Source of the DNA: Curvularia sp. ZM96
Taxonomy: Eukaryota; Ascomycota; Dothideomycetes; Pleosporales; Pleosporaceae
Assembly: GCA_022457065.1 (NCBI GenBank)
Contig: JAJGBQ010000001.1
Location: 7,812,001-7,876,000 of the forward strand
Direction of reading: 5' to 3'
Length of the DNA: 64,000 nucleotides
The notes below the pieces were generated by a model. The model saw only the letters and a list, made by a program, of their open reading frames with translations, was not told where the DNA came from and ran no database searches. Position numbers and translations under genes: made by a program. Positions 43,501 to 55,800 of the stretch are shown here, piece by piece (the first letter of the stretch is position 1; every line of letters begins with the position of its first letter).

Positions 43501-43728
43501 GGGCTTGTTAGCTCGCCGTTTGCGAAATATCAGCATGCGCCGGCTTACCTGAAAGGCCGCTGGCTTCTGGTAAATACCAGGCTCGCTCGCCTTGCCGACC
43601 AGCGTGGCGATTGAGCCAGCGCCCTGGAAAACCTGGTCGCCTGAGCGCTTGTCGGCCTTCCACTTGGTTACGAGGTTGTTGAGGCGCTCGTGAAAGAGCG
43701 CCTTGTCGATAACGATGTCGTCCGCCAT
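40555..43728 (-). CDS. SPT16: FACT complex subunit SPT16
   Basis: Three exons in gene order (43728-43549, 43495-43411, 43364-40555) give 1,024 residues, as expected for Spt16. The N-terminal peptidase-like domain begins with IDKALFHERLNNLV and includes NLGYGIGVENKDSSLLLSG, without aminopeptidase metal ligands. The dimerisation and PH-like middle domain follows (PVPFHIHTIKNASHTPEADF, ELGFNGVPSRSSVLVQPT, VVFKDYNRPPVHINTIP). The strongly acidic C-terminal tail ends GKKRKR. FACT is the nuclear histone chaperone that moves nucleosomes for polymerases. The second exon is just 85 nt. It is divergent from a mitochondrial carrier gene. Confidence 0.97.
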
Positions 43729-44198
43729 GGTTGAAGGTGCGCAGAATAAAACCTCCAGAGATGATGGCGGGGACTAGACGGGGAGTGGTGGAGGAGAGGG
43801 AGTGAGACGTCGCTGGGAAAAGTCGCGAAACCCGATGGCGACGACGACGCGAGGGCTTGCAACGCGCTGCCTGGGGGCCCGTGCACAACCTCTCAACTCC
43901 AGAAACGGTCTAGCCTACTTTACCTTCACTCTTCGCTGTATCCCGCCCAGAGCTAAACTGCGCCCCACATTCCGGACATGCAGATGCAAAATACTCGCCC
44001 ACGTTGCACTTGATCGCTCTTTGGTTTCAGTCCTGTTCCTGGCCATCTCGCTAATCACTTTACGTTCAGCTTGCATCTCCCAGGCACCACTAGCCCGCTT
44101 GTGACCCTCGCACGCGGAACGCCTTCACCTTATATACCCACCCTGCCAACACCCCCGCCTATGCGCCTGTAACACTCTCTTACCTCTCATGTTATGCA
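43729..44198. promoter_or_regulatory. Divergent promoter, SPT16 / mitochondrial carrier
   Basis: 470 bp between the two start codons, no TATA box recognised, no other gene seen. Confidence 0.5.
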
Positions 44199-45469
44199 AT
44201 GACAGCCGGCTCCAGTGTCCGCGCTGGAGTCTCTTCCCGCAGCGATGGCCCCAATGATGGCGCTCCCGACACCCCCCAGGCACCCAACAAGGCACCAGCG
44301 ACGGGTGTGCAGGCCGCGGGTATGCGAGCCGTCGCTGCAAGAATGGTCGCCTTCTATTTCAGAGCACCCGTAAAGGCCTTTTTCAGGGGAAGGATCGATT
44401 ATATGGGCTATGCCAGGGCCATCAACCCCCACGTCATGGCAGACGCAAAGTGGTCGTGGAGAATGACTACTCCTGCTGTCCTTGCACACGCCATACGCAC
44501 CGAGGGATGGGGCTTCATACCCAAGCAGGTCCTGCCGCCTCTCATGGCAAACACATGGTGCGTAGAATCAATATCTGAGCCATACAGTGCCTAACACCAT
44601 GTAGTATCGGCGCAGTTCTGTATACCGCATACCTTCACAGTCTCTCGGCCCTCCACGAGCCATCCTCATACCAGACCAAGCGCGTGTACCCTCCGCCACC
44701 ACCATCCGTGACTTTTACTGCCGGTTTCATTGGTGGAGGCATTCAATCAATAGTCGCTGCCCCATTTGACGCACTCCAGACTCGCTTCCGCACTGCCGAC
44801 ATCCTCGAAGGCAAGCACAAGACCATGTGGCACTACGCAGGATACAAGCTGCGGTCGATTGGGTTACAGGGTATCTTTGCTGGTTGGACCTTGAGCTTTT
44901 TCAAAGATGCTTTTGGTTCAGCAGTCTTCTTTGGCACCTTTGAGACTGTGAAAAGCCAAGCATATCTGGAATTCGTTTCGCGATACTACGGCAGCCGAAC
45001 ACGCGACACACTTCTAGAAAACTCCATTCCCTATCTTCAAGAAGACCCTGATAATCGTCCAGTTATACGACCGCATTATATGCTAGAGCCCATGTTCTTG
45101 CTTCTAGCGGGTGTTTCAGCATCCATAACATCCCAGCTCATCCAACATCCTCTGACGGAAATCCAGGACGTCCACTATCGTCGACTTGAGGCTCTAGACT
45201 TCCAAGCGCACCTGGACAATAAGCCTTCGCATATAGTTCGCCGATACTACCATGCCTACGAGGAGACATTTGCGCAATGCAAGATGCTGGCCAAACGTGC
45301 CGGTGGTTGGCGAAACTACCTCTACCGCGACTTTTTCATGAGCACCATAAAACAAACGCCCAGTACAGCTGCCGGACTCATCGTCTTTGAAATTGTGCGA
45401 CGGAAGTATTCATTTGAGAATGAGGAGGTCATGATCAACCACGAGGATGCACGTATTCTACTGTCATGA
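44199..45469 (+). CDS. Divergent mitochondrial carrier (SLC25-like) family protein
   Basis: Two exons (44199-44557, 44605-45469), 407 residues. One clear carrier signature, PFDALQTRFR (P-x-D-x-x-x-x-R), follows the glycine-rich helix FTAGFIGGGIQSIVAA. A degenerate third copy is seen at HPLTEIQDVHYRR after LLLAGVSASITSQLIQ. The first repeat is hardly recognisable (RAPVKAFFRGRID). The splice restores a helix at CIGAVLYTAYLHSL. The protein is longer than usual carriers (about 300), with a disordered N-terminus. Loss of standard motifs suggests an outer-membrane or scaffold-type relative, as with Ugo1, rather than a canonical exchanger (inference). Confidence 0.72.
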
Positions 45470-46051
45470 AGAGCATTTTGCTTCTAGCACTGCGTGCCAT
45501 CTTGCATGAGATACCCGACTAGAATTTTAGATTCATAGACTCGATGTATGTATTTTTACTTAGGCCAATCTCGCCTCGCAATACAGAAACATTTTGTAGA
45601 GAGTAAACATGACAACCAAAGCCTAGGATATCGGAGCAAATACTTTAATTTGGATTAACGAACACTGAGCAGAGCACAACATAGACATCGAGGGGATTAG
45701 TCAGCCCGTCTGGGTGTTCCAAACATGACGCAATAATCAACCCTCGACCGATGCCAGTTCACCACCAAGCACGCGCGTTTTCTGCATTCATCTCAAAAGA
45801 ATAGCCCTGGATATTGGCTTTATTGAAAACACCATAGATAACATAGAAGTCTTGCGCTACTTTGCTGGGCTCACACACTTGTCACAAACTTGAAGTAGAA
45901 GCTTATACCCCTCAATTGGATCCGATTCAATTGCCGAAGTAGCTACGCTCAAACAGCTTCGAGAGGGCTCCGCCATTATCCTACCAAAATTTGCCCACCC
46001 ACCTCATTTCCATCTCTTAAAAAGTCCTTCACGTATTCCCAACTTACTATC
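45470..46051. other. Intergenic region, carrier / dehydrogenase
   Basis: 582 bp, AT-rich, no gene seen. Confidence 0.55.
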
Positions 46052-47203
46052 ATGACGACCGAGTCGCCAATCAAACTTGCTGTGCTCGACGACTACCACA
46101 GTATAGCCGCACAGCACTTCTCTCACATTGATTCGTCAAAGGTTGAAATCACCGTCTTCAACGACACACTGCCTTCGTACTCGCATCCAAAAACTTCAGA
46201 TGCCGACCGTCAGGCTGTCATTGATCGGCTGAAACCATTTTCCGTCCTGTCAACCATGCGCGAACGCACTGTCTTTCCGGGCGAATTGCTGCGCCAACTA
46301 CCAAACCTCAGGACCATTTTCGCAACAGGTGGGAAGTTTGAATCCTGGGATTTAGCAACAATGAAAGAGTTGGGTATCAAAGTTTATGCGGCGCCTGGTA
46401 AGGGGAGGACGGATGGCAAGGGTAGCGGCCAATCATTGCGATCGTTGCCAGTCAAGCAAGGAGGAGGACATCCTACTACTCAGCATGTTTGGGCACTTAT
46501 ACTCGGGCTTGCACGAAACATTGCTGCCGATGATGCGGTTGTAAAGGGCAAAGGCAGGCCTGCAGGTTGGCAGACTGAGCTTGCGATGGGCTTGCAGGGC
46601 AAAACACTGGGACTTGTTGGGCTCGGTAGAATCGGTGCCCATGTCGCTAGGGTGGGGGTTTTGGCGTTTGGCATGAAAGTTTTGTGTTGGAGCACTAATT
46701 TGACGCAAGACAAAGCAGACAAGTTGGCAGAGGAGTGTGGTTTACCTGTCACCGGCGGAGGCATGCTTAACGAGAAAGAGAAGACATTCCAGGTTGTTAG
46801 CAAGGAGGAGCTTTTCAAGTCCGCCGATGTAGTATCACTACACTACGTGCTCAGCGATCGCTCAAGAGGTATAGTCGGCGCACACGAACTAGCGTGGATG
46901 AAATCTTCTGCCCTGCTAATCAACACATCTCGTGGCCCCCTCGTTGACGAGGCAGCACTGCTGGACACACTCCAAAACGGCAAGATCCGAGGCGCGGCGC
47001 TTGATGTGTTCGATATTGAGCCTCTTCCTGCCGATAGCCCGTGGCGCAATGTGGATTGGGATCAAAAGCAGACAAGTAGAGTGTTGTTGACGCCGCATAT
47101 GGGGTATGTGGAGGAGGGAACACTTACAACATGGTACGAAGAGACGGCTGAAAACTTGGAGAGACTGATTCAGGGAAAAGAGTTGCTACATCGGATAGTT
47201 TGA
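46052..47203 (+). CDS. D-isomer-specific 2-hydroxyacid dehydrogenase
   Basis: Single exon, 383 residues. The NAD-binding Rossmann motif is GKTLGLVGLGRIGAHVA (GxGxxG). The catalytic Arg is in LLINTSRGPLVDE, the Glu in ALDVFDIEPLPADSPW and the His in LLTPHMGYVEEG. These define the D-2-hydroxyacid dehydrogenase family (phosphoglycerate, glycerate, lactate and formate dehydrogenases). There is no ACT or other regulatory domain, so it is unlikely to be the serine-pathway 3-phosphoglycerate dehydrogenase. An insertion-like segment (KGRTDGKGSGQSLRSLPVKQ) sits just before the conserved HVWALILGLARNI helix. Exact substrate uncertain. Confidence 0.9.
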   Translation: MTTESPIKLAVLDDYHSIAAQHFSHIDSSKVEITVFNDTLPSYSHPKTSDADRQAVIDRLKPFSVLSTMRERTVFPGELLRQLPNLRTIFATGGKFESWDLATMKELGIKVYAAPGKGRTDGKGSGQSLRSLPVKQGGGHPTTQHVWALILGLARNIAADDAVVKGKGRPAGWQTELAMGLQGKTLGLVGLGRIGAHVARVGVLAFGMKVLCWSTNLTQDKADKLAEECGLPVTGGGMLNEKEKTFQVVSKEELFKSADVVSLHYVLSDRSRGIVGAHELAWMKSSALLINTSRGPLVDEAALLDTLQNGKIRGAALDVFDIEPLPADSPWRNVDWDQKQTSRVLLTPHMGYVEEGTLTTWYEETAENLERLIQGKELLHRIV

Positions 47204-47326
47204 TAGTGCGGTGGAAGATAGTAAGAAATTGTAACCAAAAAGAAAAACTTGAACCCAGACTAAGAATACAACAAAATGAAGAACAAAGTAAATCTAGAAA
47301 CCCCCATTTCCCCTCCTCCAACGTCA

Positions 47327-49325
47327 CTACATAGTTTTCCGCCCACCCTTTTTCCTCAAGGTACGTTTAGCTCCCTCACTCTTCCTGGGCTGCTTGACCA
47401 CGACCTTGTCCCTAGCCAACGGCTCGCACACTTGCCCAAGCGATTCCAATATCTCCGGTCTGAGCTCCCACTGGCCCATCGCATTCTTCGCATACGGCTG
47501 CTGCATTATCCATTCCTGCCATTTCCTCACTACCTTGACAGCATGGACCTCGTCCTCGCCAAACCACTCCTGGTGCGCTGTCCCGCACCCCTCACATTTT
47601 CTCTTTTCGCGACATTCCTTCAACTCGGTATGTATCAACCTCTCGACGCGCCCCACATGCGGCATAGCAACGCAGCTCCGATCATCTTGGGAGAGGTAGC
47701 TATGCGTTTTGCCACACTTTCTGTTCCACTCCTTCAGTCGTCTTTTGATGTTGTCCGTACGTCCAATCTTGAGTTTACCAAAGTAGCGCTTATCCCAGAA
47801 CATATAGATGAAGCCGGATTTGATTTCGCTTGCAGTTATAGGCCTTTGAATTTCCATGAGGAGCGCGTCCGAGACTGAAAGGCCTTTGGTGCGGTTCCGT
47901 TGGAATGGTGTGAAATTAGCGAAAGAAGATACTTGCCCATTGGGCTTTGAGACGTCAGGGGCGGTTTCGAGTGATTTGGATGTAGTTTTGAGTGGTTTGC
48001 ACGCTACAGGGTGCGGAGTGGCGAGGGCAGTAGGTTCAAATGCGCGTCGTATCCACGGGATGTGGTCTCTTGAAGTGTTGGGGTTTGATATAGCATCGAG
48101 CCACTGATCGAGAGCCTGTTTGTCTATACTCGACATGGTTTTGGAACCGAAAAGGTAATGTCGCAGTGTTCTGATTCTTGCTCCACCTTTGATTTCTTTG
48201 ACCACAACATCTCTATGTATACCACACATTGAGTTGTACACGAGCCTTTCGATGTCATCAATCATAGTCTCGTAGTCTTTCTTAACTCTGTATCTTGCAA
48301 ATTTTTGAGCAATAGCAAGGGCATCATTCAAGGACCCTCCTGGTCTATTGCCGCATTGTGCATATGACCTGGATTTCACAGATCCTATGCATCCACTCGA
48401 ATCAGCACCTAGTCTCTTGTACAGGTCCAGTGGTATTATCAGCTCCAGGAAGGAGGGGAGTTTAGAACCAGACACTAGAGGTGCTGCCATGACGCTTGGA
48501 GCATCACTTGCTTTTATAGGGTTCTCGGATTCGGGAAGTGGAACCACTGTGCTAGTCTTGGAGCGGGTTCGAGAACTGATCGGCTGTGCCTCATCGATGG
48601 AGAATACGAAGGACGGCTCCTTGCTGTAATTTATTTGACCAGCAGTAGCATTAGCTTTGGAAACTGTGACATATGCGTTAGGTCTCTTCCTTAGTAACCA
48701 AAGATAGACGTGACCCACTTTTTTCAAGCTCCAGAGTATAGTTGCGAAAAAGTTTCCTCGGGGGGTATGCATCTTTCCCTTGCAAAGGGCTGTCCACAGC
48801 ATTGGACTCTACAACATCATCGAAGTAACTGTCCGGTAACTCTTTTACTGCTATCTTGGAACCATTCCGTCGTCCCAACGACGGGCTAGGGGGTGTTAGT
48901 GGCGTTAAAGGTGTCCATGTCTGGCCTGGAGAAGGGGTATCGGATAAGCGAGGAGGCGTCTCTGGAAGATCCCATGCACCTGGAGAAGAAAAAGCCGATG
49001 AAAATCTATCACAAGTTCTCGCCGTTGAAGAAGACCATGACAGATCTCTTGGGGCCAGTAAGGTCGCAAAGTTTGGACCTCTCTTGCCGGGCAATGGATC
49101 CAATGCAAGAGTAGCCTGTTGTGGTGGTACTGGAATCCCAGCGCTAGTTTTGGTTGTAGAGAGATCGACAGGATCTCCCAACAGGGACGAGACTTCGTTG
49201 AGGGATGGCTGAGCTTTTCTACGCTTGCTTATAACTTCGGTGTCGCCACGAGTGTAATCAACAATGACGTTAGATCCGCTCGTGCCCAGGGGCCTCGGGG
49301 CGCTTTCAGAAGATCTGGGAGCCAT
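47327..49325 (-). CDS. T5orf172 / Mug113-type GIY-YIG-like nuclease-domain protein
   Basis: Two overlapping frames are best joined by one short intron. Exon 1 runs 49325 to about 48719; exon 2 runs 48663-47327 (acceptor GTCACAG). Donor GTGGGT gives a 55-nt intron; GTCTAT (exon to 48710) is an alternative. The result is about 647 residues. The first 250 are Ser/Pro/Thr-rich and disordered. The C-terminal domain (FIYMFWDKRYFGKLKIGRTDNIKRRLKEW) is the T5orf172 fold, related to GIY-YIG nucleases. KIGRT stands for the YIG strand, a downstream Arg is in KRRL, and a candidate metal Glu is in HVGRVERLIHTEL. A CEGCG pair follows. The family includes fission yeast mug113, up-regulated in meiosis. Biochemical role in fungi is unknown. 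Confidence 0.78.
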
Positions 49326-52300
49326 ATCGTCTATGGAAAGGATATAAACGATTTGGTAGTTGAAATGTTGGAGTAGAGGTCCGAGTATGGGATAAGAAGA
49401 ATAATAGTGTTCTGCTCCTCATAATCCACTGGAGTGCACGATATTTATACCACAGAACTTATCTAAAGGACGTTTCTCTGAAACCTTACAATTAGTGATC
49501 AATGCCACCGTTCCCCACGAACGCTTGGTATTGCAGTCTGATGGCTGGTAAGATCAAACTATGCGTAAAGGGTGAAGGCTGTGCACCTATCCAGTAGAAC
49601 GCCACAGTAGCACAGTTGACACGAAGGATCGTTCATGAAACGACCAAGTTCGTATATGCTTGAGTGCGGGGATCCACAGATTGCAGTCATGTGGGGTTGC
49701 ATGAGCTGCGCCGCAGAGCCGCATGACTTCGAACAAGTGTTCTGCAGGGGCTCGTAATGCCTGAGGAAGTAACGCGTCAAGTTCTTACGAAACCAAAGTT
49801 CAGCGACAAGTAAACTCGAACATACGGTGTCTCGCCATCTGAATATTTGTAATTGATGCCCGTCACTCTAGGAAGCTTACACAGCATTGCCTAGGTTGTA
49901 CGCTGTCTGTTCGCTTTCCTGTCATGTTAAGCTACCACCTACATGAGGCCTACCCACGTACAATCACAATCTCATAATAAATCCCACGTGGAATATGTTC
50001 GCCGTCTTACCGAGTATAGACGCGCTTGGTTTTAATATGATGTCGTTTCAAACACGATCCTCCGCACCACGTGGTGTGTGGAGTTTCCGCTTCGTTCACC
50101 CCACCCAGCATTAACCCTTCTTGGTCAGCTTCCCCGGATTCTGAAGCCGCCAATGGGCCGTCCCGATAGTGTCCGCGGATACTGATATCTGCACCTATTA
50201 TAGCTATTCGAAGAAGTTAAGACGGTTGAAGTACGAAAGGTTCGGATAGCACAACTAGAGTTACGTGAGAGCCGACCAACCTCAAGCGCGAGGCAAGATA
50301 TCTTTTTGCGTGTGTAAGGCTGCAAAGAGTACGCGAAAGATACTCTTGAAAGCTCGTAGGCGGTATGCACCAAAGAGGGGTTGTCGCCGAAATTGGAGCA
50401 CAGATGTTTCAGGAGACGCGCGTGCACAGCGATCCAACAACCCCACGCGGATGAGTCGGCACCTAACTACAAGCGTTTGAATGACCAACCATCACTTTGA
50501 ATTAGATATCGTTGAGTTGAATAATACTAGTCCCAGCTTGAAAAGTGATGTTAGTCAATGTATATAAGCGAATGTATGTTGACTGTTGCATTGACTATTA
50601 TGTAACATGTTATCTGCCTAATCACGATTGTCCTAAATAGTCGCCGTCGGCGAAGGCTGAATATTTCCTATCTCCTGCTGCAAAAGCTAGGACCTACGAC
50701 GTGCGTGGGATTAGGACCAACTTCTCGTTTCACGAATGCAAGGCTGTGACAAGCGCACACTTTTGGGTGATTGTCCGTTCGTGCAGTAGAAGGTTGCTTT
50801 CTTGTGTTGCAACGGCGCTGCCTTCGAATGGCTTCAACTCTCAGTATGTCTGGTGAGGAGATGCAAAGAGATGCTATCGTGTCTTCTTCTCTGAATATTT
50901 TCGAGACTATCTTTGGGTACAAGAGGGCGAAGAGAACCACAGTAAGAAATTGTATGAGATGAGGTTGTGACGAGGTAGATCGAGAATAATAAGGTAACCG
51001 CGGAAAGTGTTCTGATACCGCAAAGGTTCTCCACAGAGAACCATCTAAGAAAAGCAGCTCTTCGCTTGAAACCCGACGCAGAAGACGAGTGTGCCTTGAG
51101 ATCTAGCTGCTGTGGCTACTCTAACTGCTCTGCTTGCTAGCTGATAAACATAATTCAACCCTCTCTATGTATTTGGTGTCTATCACGTGATCTAGTGCCA
51201 GCTACAGAAGGAAATTCTTAACATCCTATAGATCGAACGAATAAGAGCAAAGGTTTATAGAACTACCAAAACTTTTATCGGTCTGTAAAGAAGGTTCCGG
51301 GGGTAGTCTGCATGTACAGCTAAAGCTGCACTTACAACGAATTAAGCCGAACCGCTATGACAGATTTGAAGCCGTATGCTAATCTCAGCTGTGTGAATCT
51401 GCACAACGTGTCTCACCCCGCACCCATTACATGCTGCTACAATTAGCCCAAAGACAATGCGCTCCTTCATCACGCTAGCTTGGTCATTCTCGTGAGCCAA
51501 CCTAAGAACCAGCCAGGTCGTGTGACTGATGGGGGCCGAAATGTAGTTTCAGCCTTGCCTCTCGAGGCTTTCACGACACTGCAGCCCAGAGAACGCCTTA
51601 AGCCATTACTTACTCTCCCCTTGCTCAACTCTGTCCGGCGTTTTCCGTAGACGATGGTCAGCAGCGAACTTCGCTTGCTTGCGCTCAGCAGTAGCTGCGT
51701 AGGTGGTCTATTCGAGCTGATGACCTGCAAAACCGCCTTCGGTCTTGCACATGTGCTCTTTGCTTTGTACTAGATACACAACATGAGATGCACAACAACG
51801 TAGCACGGAGGCTAGACAATCGCAGGTTCCAAGTCAACTGCCTTGGACCTTCTAGCCATGCAGGTGAGCCATGCAGATGAGCCATACCAAGGAAATTATG
51901 TAGCATGCCGTAAGCCAAAAAACGATATTGAAGCCAGAACTGTAAGCTATGTAGACACGCTGAGCAATATTGGTAGGGGGGCTAAACCAGCTTCCAGCCA
52001 CCTTACCAGCCGCCTCAGATGACTGCATGTATCCAAGTTCAGCCATGTAGTCAGTAGTAGCAGGTCGATCGGTGAACGCCTTATCTTCAACGTACAGGAA
52101 GCCTGAGATCACTACTGCGGGCGCTAGAATTGTTATGGCAAAGCCCGTATTAAGCGAAGTACTCAGGGGTGAGCAAGGGATGACGGAGGAGCAACATGCG
52201 TCAAACGCAAGCTGCAGATGTACGAATGTATTGCACTCGAAGACCCAATGTTTGACCAACCAAGTATATTCGTACCGTTGAAACTGATTGTGCTTTTGCT

Positions 52301-52887
52301 ATAGTTGTTGTACCGAGTTTCTAGGCCCGAGCTGGGAGCTGAGGAAAGTCATATTTTCTAAGGTGATAATTTTCAAACAAATTCATACTCTTCATATCAG
52401 TTTACAGTATTCTATTGCATGTCAAACAATCAACCTTTTTGTTCTCGACGCAAATGTACATTTTAGTGGAGATGCTGCACCCATGTCTCAGTGAACCAAT
52501 CAAAATGCTTCATTACGGCCCCCAAATGACTAAAGCGGCAGATAGTCCGGAATATCGAGCGCATGACTTGCCCCACCAATGGAGAGAGGACCTTTCAGCC
52601 CCCAATTACAAGAATAGACAATCTTACGCTCCAGGCCTCCTGTTGCAACCGATCGTTCGAATGGTCTGCGCATCCCCGGTCAGGCTACACATCAGTCAGC
52701 CGTAAGGCTGAAATGTATCTAGTGAAGCCCTTATAAATGCCACACATCCGATTTCCGAAGTGAAAATGACTATCTCTTTTCAAATGCTACTATATGTCGT
52801 AGTGTGAACCCACACACAAGCACCTACTCCTCCTACCAGGCTCTGGTCTCCTGTCATTTGCCCTACTTCTACATTTCCTGAAGCAAT
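49326..52887. other. Gene-poor region (3.6 kb) upstream of the NLR-like gene
   Basis: No gene I can support. A minus frame at 51852-52259 has two hydrophobic stretches (GFAITILAPAVVISGFLYV, FNIVFWLTACYII), but it begins at TTG and ends in a local GAGCCATGCAG repeat (about 51854-51888); it may be a gene remnant. No transposon ends or RNA genes recognised. Confidence 0.45.
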
Positions 52888-55800
52888 ATGGAGACTATGA
52901 CTGCGAAACAAAGCTCGGCCACTGATCTTGGTCGGCTTTGGACTCAAGCCATAAGCGACTACAATGCACGAACTGGTGAAGACCTTTCATCCATGAGCGC
53001 ACAAAGCATAGAGGGAGCAATGAACAGCCTTGATGAGAGTATGCACAGATTTAAAGGGTTTCGCGATGACGGCAGCAAGATGTCCAAGTTCCGGTCGGCT
53101 ATAGGTAATTCTCTTGGGGATATGCAGAAATGCATAGACGGTATTGCTGCGATTGGATCAGCCGCAGGTGCGTTTCCACCAGCAATGCCGGTAGGACTTG
53201 TATTCACAGCCGCGAGTCGTTTAATATCTGTAAGTGACCTTGGCTTTTGAAGATATCGTCGCTCAACATTAGCAGGCTTTTGCTGGTGTAAAGGCTGATT
53301 ACGACCGTGTTGAATCCTTCTTTGAGTATTCGGCCCGGTTCTTTGGGCGGCTTGCCATTCTCGAGCAACGGGCAGAGTCTGGGCCACTCGCTATTGCTAT
53401 CGTTCGAGTGTTCTCCATGCAGCTCTCAGTATGCGGCAGGGTGAGATACCTCATCAAAAAGAAACGATTTTGTAAGAATTGTACTCTATATAGCAGAACG
53501 TGCTGATTATCGCTAGCACAATGGCTCAATGCGCTCTGGAATATGGAAGACCAAGAGTTGCTGGCTGCATACGCTGCCATGCAAGCCTCAATAGAGGAGC
53601 TCGACCAAACTGTTGGTTATGAGACATACAGTTCCATCAGGAATGTCCAGGATGAGGTAAAAGAGGGAAACGATATGCTCAATGCAGTACAAGAAGATAC
53701 ATCCGCCAACGCTGCTAAATTAGACGAACTGGATAAAAAGCTGCAATCGTTTCGTCAAAATCTTGGCCAAGATGTGCAGCAGCTGTACATGAGCAGTTTG
53801 AAATTGGAAGTGGTGATTAACGAAGGATTTGTCGCAGTCCAAGCCAAGCAGAATGAGAGCCACGCTATACTCCTCGAGCTCCAAAAGTCGATGGCGGAAA
53901 AATGGGGGAAAACATCAGAGCAAGAGGGGATGGAGAAGAAGAAGCAAGGTGCGAAAACAAAAGGCGATGGTGGCGATCGCAAATTTCAAGCTTTGCGAGA
54001 GATCAAAAAGTTCTTCACCGAAAACGAGAAAACATTCCCTTCCTGGACTGACGCCCACCGGGAGAACCTGGCCCAACACGAAGATATGCGTGACTCGCGA
54101 GTGGAGCATACGGCCAAGTGGCTCAGTGAGCATTCTCACTTCAAAGCCTGGACGGAGGGCGAACATCGCTTGTTATGGCTGAAGGGTGACGAGGGCATGG
54201 GCAAATCCTTTCTAGCCTACTCAGCGGTGCAGGAGCTGCGCGCAGCCCAGGATGAGCAGAATTGTTTTGCGTATTTCTACTTCAAAGAGGAACACCCATA
54301 CTCGCAGTCGGTGCAAAACGCGTTCGCATCTGCTGCGCTCCAGATTGCCGAATCAAACAACAAGTATGCCGAGCAGGTGGCAGCAAACATTAGAGAAAAC
54401 GCTGGAAAATCATCCGAGGTTTCTACTTGGGAAAGAGTCTTCTTTCCCATGTTTCCGAGCAAGGAAAAGTCGGCCGGTCGCCTATTTCTAGTTTTCGATG
54501 GACTAGACGAAGCCCATATTCAACAGGGTGGCATCATGACACAATTCCTATCCGACTTGAGGCTCGATGATTCCAATGTTTCGGTACTTGTAACCAGCAG
54601 GCCTGAAGAGAAGCCTATCCTGCAACTCTTTGATCCTCCAGTAATCGAGGTTACGAAGGAGGTAATGAAGCCAGACATCAAGGCACTTGTAAAGAGTCGT
54701 CTTCATACCCTGCCGCGTGTGCGGAAGTTTAGCCATGCTGTCAAGAGGGCAATCACCCGGAAGGTCGTTAAGCAAGCAGACAGCATGCTTTACGTCGAGC
54801 ATGTGCTCCGGAGGTTTTCCTACATTGGCCGAGAGCGAGCAGTATTGGAAGAATTGGAGAAGATGCCTACTTCTCTACACGATCTTTACAAGCTTCTTCT
54901 TGACGAATGCCGTCATAACCGTTCAGATGCGCAGTATCAAGCGTTGAAGAAACTCTTCGCATGGTTGGCCTTTTCCAAGCGATCGCTAAGCTTAGCTGAA
55001 GCCTCAAATTTGGTGCAACTGACGCTCTCTGATGAGTCCTTTGACATTGAGGAAGAGATAATTGGACGCTCATCGCGCATCCTTGAACTCACGCAGAGCC
55101 GACAGACTGAAGAGGACACCAAAGATGACGACAAAGACGACGACGAAAACGATGAAGCCAAGGACGACATTGTTCTCGAGCTCGAGTATCGGGACTCTCC
55201 TCTTTCATTCCAAGATCGTTCCCTGAGGCAATACTTCAAGAGCGTTAGTGTTGAGGCTGATGGCGCAACGGAGTTCCGAACGCCAGCTGCAGCTGCGCAC
55301 TTGACAATTCTCCAAATGTGTGGAGATATTATGATAAAAGCTGCCGAAAATCCAGAAGACCATGAACATGCGACCTACGGACTCTCCCTTTACGCAACTC
55401 GATATTGGTACGAGCATCTCAAGGAGGTGGACGTGGAACAAGCGACAGTAGAAACAGTTCTGCAGGTAGTGACTCTGTTGCACAGTATCACCCAGAACAC
55501 AAACAACATCGCGAAGTTGTTCGAACTTCGAGCAAGACACACAGACATATACCCTGAACGAACAGATGACACGTCTCCTGCCTGGTACGACGCTCTTCTG
55601 GTTTGGACAGCCAAAGCATTGTCTGTTGCACATGAATTGCTGAATAGCGAGGTCAAGGAGTGGGCACTTGCCGTCAATAAGGAGAATGTGCTGATTCCGT
55701 TAGCAAAGGGTCATGTTCAAAACTGGTTGAATGCCACCGATGAATGGTGGATATTCGAAATTTTTCTTTATGTCAAACTTATTCTTAGCTTGGTAAGCAC

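Noticed and set aside
51852..52259. 135-codon minus-strand frame with two hydrophobic stretches
   Set aside because: Begins at TTG, ends in a local repeat, no family match; mentioned only as a possible remnant.
52888..53250. Separate short gene for the Goodbye-type domain
   Set aside because: A clean GTAAGT/GCAG intron joins it in frame to the downstream exons; a continuous NLR-like protein is more economical.
55119..55168. Acid-rich repeat in the NLR-like gene as a frameshift or repeat-expansion artefact
   Set aside because: The frame continues on both sides with domain-like sequence; it is probably a disordered insert.
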